A stretch of 15,428 nt of DNA from Brachyspira pilosicoli. Lineage in GTDB: Bacteria; Spirochaetota; Brachyspiria; Brachyspirales; Brachyspiraceae. Below the pieces are notes generated by a model. It saw only the letters and a program-made list of their open reading frames with translations. It did not search any database and was not told where the DNA came from. The position numbers were made by a program, and so were the translations under genes. The stretch spans positions 1 to 15,428 of the forward strand of contig NZ_SRZM01000133.1 of assembly GCF_019402445.1 (NCBI RefSeq), written 5' to 3'. This document shows, in pieces, positions 15,421-15,428 of the stretch. Every line of letters begins with the position of its first letter. The stretch's first letter is position 1.

Positions 15421-15428
15421 CCCCTACT

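Overview
The window is very A+T-rich and looks like chromosome of a Brachyspira species (anaerobic intestinal spirochaete). The main reason is the first gene, whose product is the water-forming NADH oxidase (Nox) typical of that genus. The spirochaete-type Bat genes, strong A/T codon preference and G-rich ribosome-binding sites in A/T-only spacers agree with this. I assign no species.

Layout. (1) 68-1426: nox, ending in a strong intrinsic terminator. (2) 1427-1842: a 416-base gap with a GC-rich inverted-repeat element of unknown nature. (3) 1843-5281: an ABC-F ATPase and a YtcJ-type amidohydrolase homologue, probably one transcript. The amidohydrolase has lost most of its metal ligands. (4) 5327-9570: a Bat cluster in the order batB, batC, batD, batE, tightly spaced with one overlap; the usual moxR, DUF58 and batA genes are not upstream. 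(5) 11614-9586, minus strand: a phasin-like protein followed by an ABC1/UbiB/AarF-family kinase, convergent with the Bat cluster. (6) 11763-15298: branched-chain amino acid operon with a sigma70-like promoter, a previously uncalled 24-codon leader peptide, then ilvB, ilvN and ilvC. (7) 15299-15428: non-coding end containing a perfect 20-base GC-rich palindrome at the window edge.

How the genes work together. Nox removes oxygen at the cost of NADH. The Bat proteins are envelope proteins linked to aerotolerance in other bacteria, so two oxygen-related loci lie near each other. IlvB/IlvN and IlvC carry out the first two common steps of valine, isoleucine and leucine synthesis.

The most interesting find is upstream of ilvB. 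A short frame with a good ribosome-binding site ends in a run of isoleucine and leucine codons. The tandem Leu codons CTC CTA are complementary both to the leader's own Shine-Dalgarno and to that of ilvB. No GC-rich terminator lies between them. This suggests control of ilvB by ribosome stalling with exposure or masking of its start site, rather than classical transcription termination. This is inference from sequence only.
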